From Luidia sarsii (lineage: Eukaryota > Echinodermata > Asteroidea > Paxillosida > Luidiidae), in NCBI GenBank assembly GCA_949987565.1, contig OX465114.1, positions 9,492,564-9,556,563 on the forward strand: a DNA stretch of 64,000 bases. Direction: 5' to 3'. Each line of letters starts with the position of its first letter. Positions within the stretch are counted from its first letter, which is position 1. The translations under genes were made by a program, and so were the position numbers. Positions 11,301 through 20,300 of the stretch are shown here, one piece after another. A model generated the notes under the pieces. That model saw only the letters and a program-made list of their open reading frames with translations. It was not told the DNA's origin and did no database searches.

Positions 11301-14300
11301 ATCCTAGCAGGACCTTTCTCAAAGGCAGGACCTTTCTCTGCCTTTGAGAAAGGTCCTGCTAGGATCGAAACATCAGGCCCACTAAATTTTGAAGTTTAAT
11401 TGTTATTTATTTAAGAAACGATTTCCCTTTTTTTTTAAGAGAGAGAGGGAAATTACACACGAACATGCAGTATCTATTTTTGTTCAGGACGACAGCATTT
11501 CGAATCAGAATAATCATTGGTGTAGCGTCCTCGCGGTGGGTTATAGTGACAAGGAGTAGGACCAGCCTCTTGCATAACAGGCAGACGGCCTCCAGGTATT
11601 ACTGGCCTACTGGTTCTACAGGTGCGCTGCTGCATGCTCCGCCTGCGTGTCAAATCGTTAAAATGCGAAACGTCAACGAGATCCTGTTGACTCTTCCATC
11701 AGCTTTTGACGATGTTGTCAAATGCTCTTTTTTGTTGTTGATGATGATGACGAGCAAATTCCCTGTCTATCTCCCTGACACCGAAACCCCCCACCCCCAC
11801 CCCCGCCCCCTATCTCCGTCTGATCAATGCCGTCTTGTCTCCGATACTCCGGGGGCTCTTTTCGGGTCTATTGACTCCGGGCGGCGAGCCGTTGTTCTTC
11901 CGGCGGGGCTTAGCGGCTAAACACCCCCCTGACTTAACGATTTTGCCGGCCCCCACTTAATTCCCGAGACCACCGAAGAATCATGCCCGCTATTTGTACG
12001 CGACTCGAATGCAGGGACAGGGGGGGGGGGGTTATAGGGACCTCTGGACATTGCCCAACCACGACATGGAATAACTTATTTATAGGAGCCTGTCGCTGTT
12101 TTCTTGCGATGCTTCCAAATGATTATAGCCAGAGAGATAGGTCCTATACTGGCTCTGCCAAACCAAAGTTATATAGACGTCTAACATAGATTTCAACTTA
12201 AATTTGAAAAAAAAAGCTGCATCCACTCTGTGTGATCCCCGAGCTGCTGTAGCCAGGTTTACAATGATTGTATTGGTTGTTTGTATCTGAATGAAAACGG
12301 GACGTGATCCCTGGAGATATAGCCTACGGCAGTTAATGGTTAAATGCTTCTGACTGGTGCCCCCACCCCGGTAAAGTCTTGTTGACTATTTTGGGAAGGC
12401 CATCATCTAAGGGCTGGATAGCTCACATGGTAATAGCGCTGGTACGCAAAACCTCGAAGCCTCGGGTTCAAGTCCCGGTCCAGTCAAAGTTTTCTTTGCC
12501 ATTTTTCAAAACTGTTTAAAAATGACAAGTGAGTTTTTCCTATACATAAATTATTGTATAACCTAAAACATAGGTGAAATTCATGTCAACTTCGAGAATG
12601 ACATTATATAACATTATCAAAACAAATCAGCTTCACACTTCGATTTTCAACAATCGTGGTACTTCTATTCACAGCAGACGAAGAAATGACTATAGTAGCG
12701 ATGTAATTTCTTTTATGGGCCGCTTGAAATTAGTTTTCTATAACAGTAAGATAGATCCGCTTCGATGACGTTTTAAAAACAAATGGAACAAGCGAAACAA
12801 GTCAACGTGAAAAAAATACAAACATTCCGATCTGATACTTAGAAATCTGGGCTAATAACCTTACCAATCAATCGTTAGAGCCTCTGCCGTTAGTATCGAG
12901 TACCGGTAATAATCATAATGGTATTATGAGAGTCCTTGGCTTGAATTGAGTATACAAAAGCTAACTATTCTGATTCTATTGACCCAGAAATTGGTTCACG
13001 GCGACATCACAAAGCTGTTTGGTTAGCTCTTGTTTTGTTGCCATTAATTACAATGGCGATACTTTATTAAGAGTGGATTCAACGTTCGTCTGTTGTCAAC
13101 ACTGGTAGCTATTGCTTTTCTTTGACGGGGAGGGAGGTTGTTGTTGTTGTCTTTAAATAGATTGGCACTGACGTTAATTACTCTGACAGCGACGTCAAAT
13201 CCAATGACGGCTGTTTTTTTTAATTATAGGGACAATGGTCAGTTGGGTGGTGGTGGATTTATGATATCTGTGTGTGTACTGTATATATAAAATTATATAT
13301 GACAACGCAATGGGAGGTATTCGGGCGTTATGAGAGGGACGGGATTGAAGCGAGCATCCCCGTTCGTTAATTACAATGAGCTCGTTCCATACTAGGACCC
13401 GCATGCTATACTGCTGGAAAATTGGTATAATCTATTTGCGCAATGGTTTGGACCACAATTTGTAAGGCCTTGGCCTCACCAGAATTGGAGTCGTAGACTT
13501 ATCACACAAAAATTCCTTCAAGATTCTAGGATAAAAATTGATAGTTCAACACTCTTCACTTTGTGCTTTTACTGCTTGAAAAAATATATTACAGTAAAAA
13601 ATGAATCAAACATTAATAAACAAAAATGTTAAAAGACTAAGTGTTGACTATTTGGGAGGCTACCATCTAAGGGCTGAATAGCTCAGATGGAAGAGCACTG
13701 GTACGTTAATACAGAGGTCTCTGGTTCAAATCCCCGTCCAGTCAAAGTTTTCTTTGCCAATTTTTCAAAACAAAAAAATGTGTGATAATAATGACTTACA
13801 TTGTAACGAACTTTGGTGAAGGTATGAATATAGCTAGAATTGTTGGTTACTAAAAGCAGAAATCTTGAATTGTTGTCGATCATGAGTTCCCAACAGTTCT
13901 GATAAAGCCAGACCATGAGTTCGCCAAAATATTTTGAATGGCACTTTCTGTCCAGTCCAGCGTGTGTTTTAGAATGTCAGTCCACTTCAGAAAACTAAAA
14001 CAACGACCAACTGAACTGTCCAGTGAGACTCTGCCCTATACTCGACGGAATTAGCACTGTATTATCAGTGTACTGCTTGTCTGCTTGGAAACAATGCAGG
14101 CAGCACGGGGCGGGATGCAAACCCGCGACTCCTGCTTTCTACGGTGCAGGCGCCTTAGCCTCTCGCCCACCCAGCTGGTCGAGGCCGTCTGAAAATCCCT
14201 CTTAGCCTGGCCTGACGTCGAGCGATTTCTGCATACTGTGCATGGGGATCCGTGCGGTAAAACTCGTGATATTAATTGAAAGATGCGTCGTTCAAGAGTG

Positions 14301-17300
14301 TTGCATTCAATTTGCAGTACGCCCTATTACCGGTATATAGTCTAGCCCGCCTATCTATAGAGATCTGTCCCGATACATTAAGTTGCACTACTCCTGCCGC
14401 GTTTCCACTGGGCTAAAATCTAACAGAGACGATGGTTAAATTTCCAATAGTCAAATTTGACCGTCGTTTCCACTTGGACTTTTGAGTCGGTCAATTTAAC
14501 CGAGACGATGGTTAAATAAAGTAACCGAGCTGGCAACAAATATTTATGCACAGTGCATGTACGCCGAGTCGCGTTTTACTGAATGGTGTGTTTCCACTGG
14601 ACTAATCGGCTAGATTAAACTTACCTGGTCACTTTTATTGGGCAGAGGTTGGCCGGTAAAAGAAAAACCATTCGACTCGATTAAAGTAACCGAGAGGAAA
14701 TTTAACTGTGCCGTTTTCACTGGACTTAAAATGGGAAAAGTATAGCCATAGTCTCGGTTACTTTGACTAAGTCCAGTGGAAACGCGGCTGAAGAAAAGAG
14801 TCTCACGGCACTCACTCCCGGTATAGAAGCGAGATTCACGGCAAACAACAGGCCAGGGGAACTCTTCGAGACATCGCTGAGACGAGAATCAATTCAGCAC
14901 GCCCAAACCAACCATTTCACAAACAGTAAATTTGCAATTGTCCACTCATTCAAGGGGGCTGAAAGAGTACAGCGGATAGCTTAGTGTGGCAGAAGAAAAC
15001 ATCTAAGATTACCCGTTCAAGGGGAGGAATAGTTCGTATAATAGGACCTATAGAGAAACGTTCAAAAGAGACACACGGATCGATCGGATTGTGAAAATGA
15101 GCAGGGGGAGGTCCACTATGAAATCGCAGATTGTGGTCATTCAAAGTTACCCCGTAAGTCGACCATTGTGACTGTGCTCAAAAAGACGCTCCTGAAAGTG
15201 TACGGGGTATATAGGTAATTGAGGCGCAATAAGACGACATCGTGGAATCTGGAGCGCACTTGTACCAAAAATTGTGTCTTTCAATTCCTAGCGGTGTACG
15301 GTATAATCCGTCCCTCGGCCATTCAGAGTCGTGCTGACAATGCGCGCGATCCATTCAAGACGGGGCCATCTGGAAGATTGAAGGCGATGACGATTCATAA
15401 CCCCCCCAAAAAATGTCTTGAACTTTTCCTCGGCGGAAACTAACCCCGACCCCCCCCCCGCCCCGACAATGGCCACAATGCGTTGCTATGGCAACGTCGC
15501 CGCCATGTTTCGCCGGCGGTGGATAGAGAATGATGCCGGTGTAGGGGTATGGCGCATAAACTAGCTCGGCCGATTGATTTCCACGGCAGACCGTATAATA
15601 GTTCCGACTGCATGCAACAGACGCGCTCCAAAGACGCTGCACTTCTGTAATGTTTGCCAGCTTAGGCTGACCTCCCTCCCTCCCTCCCTCCCTCCCCCCA
15701 CCTAAAAAACAAAAATTCAATTTTCAATTTTCTAACGCAACAGTTGTCAGTGTCGATATGTGTCTCACTGACTGGAGGGATAGTCAGAGGAGCGGGTTGA
15801 CACCCAATACTTACCGCCCCCGGAACGCCCCCATCCCCTCCTCCTCCCCCCACCCCACCCCGTCTCTAAAGGGCGACCCTGCATTGTTAGTCGAAGGTGT
15901 CGATGATTAAAAGAATCGATCCTGGCCAAAGAATCGCCTGAATGGCCGCGTATCGACCCCACATCGGCGGACAAAAACGGCCGGCGGTAAATTAGACGTC
16001 ACCGACAGATGTCCGCCCTTGTCAACGCAACAATAACGGGAGGTGTGTTGAAAAAAAAGGGGGAGGGAAATTCTCCGGGACATCGGTCGCCTCCCCCCCC
16101 AAAAAAAAAAAACCGTTCCACAGGCAAATTTCGAAAAACCAATATCTGACGACCCCTCCCTTTCCCCCTCCCCCCAAAAAGAATCCGATCTGGACCTTTT
16201 TTCCCCCAGCGCAACAAGAGAGAAACTGACAATGTGGTTACTTGAACATAATTGCCTGAAAATGTGGCGGTTTCGTTTTACACTAAAAGCTATTGATGAG
16301 GGGGGTTCATGTTTGGCCCCAAGAAGTGCCCGAGGCCGTGGTTTCTTGGCGGGTCGTGGTACATGGTCTCGCTGATTTACTTTTCTCTCAGCGCGCTCAG
16401 CCTTTGTGACTTTCTTACCGATCTTTGGGGGAGCACGTTGACGCTGAATCTCTTCAAAGAAGACTGCACATAGACAGCCGGACTTAGAAACGGCTTTCTT
16501 TAGCTCTTAAAACGTAATGTGGTGTGTCGCGTACATTAGACCCACCATAAAGGACGGTATAATCGTTTGGAATCACAAACAATGGCCAGCCAATAAAACA
16601 TTTATTTCTTTTCGTTTCTTTTCATTCAAATGACGATTTCAACGGATAAGTTGTAAGGGGTCACAAGCAGCGATTACAATCGATCGTTTGGAGGAGAGAT
16701 CTGGGAACAAACCTCCGCCCCTCCTATTGTGAAAGACAACATAATGTGGTCTCTGACTAACTCACTAACTCCGGTTCTATATTCATCGAATAGACTGTAA
16801 AGGTTGGGCAATATTTAACGAACCATTTTGACTATTCAATGCTGGATCATCGTCACAAACAAAGAAGGGCGCCAACCGATTCTGAAAAGTGTAGGGGCGT
16901 TTTGCGGGGGAACTGAGGTGACAGAGGCTGAAGTCATGGTTTTTCCATCACATTTTGCCCCGTAATTCAGAGTTGTTTTTTGCAACATCATATCGAGAAT
17001 TGAAGAAACAACTTGCACTCAAATGAATGGTTATTGAATATTCTTTATAATGAATTATATTGCAGCAGGTCAACACATTGTAATCATTTCGTTCGTTTGT
17101 TTGCGTTTCGAAAGGTCGCATCCTGGACATCCCGTGCAAAGTGTGCGGCGACCGCAGCTCGGGCAAGCACTACGGCGTGTACGCCTGCGACGGCTGCAGC
17201 GGCTTCTTCAAGCGCTCCATCCGTCGGAACCGCACCTACGTCTGCAAGAACCGCAATGGCGGGCCGTGCCCCATCGACAAGACGCACCGCAACCAGTGCC

Positions 17301-20300
17301 GCGCCTGCCGACTCAAGAAGTGCGTGCAGGTGGACATGAACAAGGACGGTGAGTTGGAGGGAGGGGAGGAAGGGATGGAGGGGAAGGAGAGAAGGAGGGA
17401 AGGGAGTGAGGGAAGGGGGAGTGAGGGAGGGATGGAGGGGGAGGGAGGGGAGTGAGGGAAGGGGGAGGGAGGGAGGGGGTGGGGGAGGGAGGGAAGAGAG
17501 TGATGGGAGGGAGGGGAGGGAGTGAGGGAAGGGAGGGAAGGGAGTGAGGGAAGGGGGAGTGAGGGAGGGATGGAGGGGGAGGGAGGGGAGTGAGGGAAGG
17601 GGAAGGGAGGGAGGGGAGTGAGGGGAGGGAGGGGGAGGGAGTGAGGGAAGGGAGGGAGTGAGGGAGGGATGGTGAGGGAGGGAAGAGAGAAGAAACTATG
17701 ATAAATATATTACATAATGACGGTATAGGACCTATAGAGGGCGCCCCAGCCAGTGAAGGAAAGCAGCTCATTTGTCATTTGATCGTCAATGCTATAAATT
17801 GACTTGAATCTTCTTAAATTAGCCATGCCCAACCTAGTATAGATGTAACCTGACCGTTGGTCCGTTGGACTGGATACAGATGGGCAACAAGTATTGACTA
17901 GGCCTATACATACATAGTTACGGTAACTCAAGTCAATACACATGTACATGGCCACCTGAATGTTGGTTTTAGGCCTAAATAGACTAGGAAGTCTACCAGA
18001 TCTACCGACTCCCAGAGAGGGGTAGAAGACGAGAGCACCTCCCACCCTTGCAAGTGCTATAATCACGGCACATGAGCAAGTGACTCAACCGATCACACAT
18101 CAGAAATATTCATTTGTCCAAACCTCCGTTCGTGTTACATACAGCTGTCCAGCATGAGCGAGGCCCGCGTAACTCCACCCTACGGAAGCACATGGCCCTG
18201 TACCTACGCGACAACCACCTCCGGGACCTTCCCCCGGCCGCCGACCTGCCCAGCCACCCGATCAGCCCGGCCTACTCGCCGCACAGTCCCGCCTGCTTCC
18301 ACCCGTTCTTCGCCGGCGGCGGTCCCCAGCTCCCCGGGGCGGGCGCCGCGTTGGACCCGTGCGCTGCGCCGCCGCCCGGCGCTGCCGTCGCCGCCGGTGC
18401 CAGCCCTGGGAGCTTCACCACCCTCCACGGTGCGGGGCCTGGTCTGAGCCCGCTGGGATTATTGTGCCAACCCATTCCGAGGGTAAGTGTAAATGTCAAC
18501 AGTATGTTCTCGCTTTTCATGAAGAGGTTCTCTTTTTGACGAAACTTTTCAGTGTTCTTTACGTTGGCATCATTTCTCCAATATTATGCCAGACGAATCC
18601 GAGAGGAAGTATTTATAAACAGTATATTCTCGCTTTTCATGAAGAGGCTCTCTTTTTGACGAAACATTTTTTTTCTTATACGTTGGCATAATTTCTCCAA
18701 TATTATGCCAGACGAATCCGAGGATTTTGTATATATTAACAGTATGTCCTCCCTTTGTTACTATTAACCAAAGACATTCTACGAAACCTATTTCTACATG
18801 TAGTTGGCTCCATTTCTCTAATTTTTGGCTGTGCCAAGTAAAACCAATTTTGAATAGGATCAAAAGGATATCGATTTCGTTCATGAATAGACCATTTTCT
18901 CTTCGTTTGCCCGATTGTTCCTGTCTTGGAGGGACCGGCGTTTGTGGATATATAGATCACTTTCTGTCAAGTTTATGTCCACTCTGTACGATCCATCCCC
19001 GAACAGCCATAGCCGGGTTTACAACTAGGCCTACGTGTTGCTTGCATCAGAAAGAAATAATGGGGTGTGTTCCCTGAAGACGTACGGCAGGTAATTGCTA
19101 AATGCTTATGACTGGCGCCCTCACCCCGGCAAAGATAGTTGACTATTTGGGGAGGTCACCACCCAAGGGCTGGATTGATCAGTTGGTAGGGTGCCTGCAC
19201 TACTTTAAACCAGCGGTCCGCGATCAAATCCCGGACTAGTCATAATTCCTTTGCTCTTTCCACATTTCCATCAAATTTCTGTGATGGTTATACTTCGTTT
19301 TCCCGAGTTTTAAAACACCTTTACGTGCAACAATTCGTCTCTACAGTACCACCATCGACAGGCCATCAACAGGCCGTGCCCTAGCAGCGTGGAGGCAGTC
19401 TGTGAGATGGCGGCCAGGCTTCTCTTTATGAGCATCCGATGGGCCAAGAACGTGCCGGCCTTCGGCAGGCTGCCAGAGCGAGAACAGGTATAATGCATGC
19501 ATACAGAGAAGCAACACAGCAAAACACGTACAAGTGAGAACACCGTTGAGCACAAAAGGTGTGGGCTGAATCACTTGCCCAACAATAATCGTGGGCGTTT
19601 TCGCGAACTGTTGAATTCATTCACGCAGTAGACAATAATTTTTTCTCAGCTTTGAAAGTTAGCACCTAAGACGAACAGAGCATAATTATATACTGTTCGA
19701 AACGTCGAGTTCCTCCGGTTCTTTTCAGAAACACACATAATCTGAGCTCACAAAAGAGAATTTTGCATGGTGTTACAGCAAACCTACTATTACATAAAAA
19801 CCAGACCTTCAAACCTCAAAGTTAGCGCCATTTTTTCAAAACATATTAACGTCCGTCTGTAAATGGGTATACAGTAGTGTAAAAACGTTAGCGTGATTCG
19901 GTTATCTGCATATACTTTTATAAGGTCAACATGTAGTCTTCTAATAGGCAAACTCGCCCAAAACAAGGCTATAGAGCCACTCAAGGCTAAGGTCTAAGGA
20001 AAGAAGGAGATATAGAGGAACTCAGGAAGGCTGAAGATAGGAATTAACATTCCTTTTAAAAAGGAACGAGAACATTTACCGTAAAGGAACAACTTTTTGA
20101 ACACACCCAGACTTCCCTTTACCAATTTTATTTATCCCTGTGCAAATTACAAAACAATGGGTAAAACGACAAACATTCTAAATTTGTGGAAAAATTACTG
20201 CAAACGAAATTAATTGCCAATATTTTTGGAAGGTCGCCAGACAAACTTCAAACTGGGTGCACAACAGTGCAACACTAACAAGATCCAAGATGGCAGCTCC

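Noticed and set aside
12411..12480. Functional tRNA genes at the many A-box/B-box sites
   Set aside because: The cloverleaf stems are broken, and leader and tail sequences are shared between copies, so these are SINEs.
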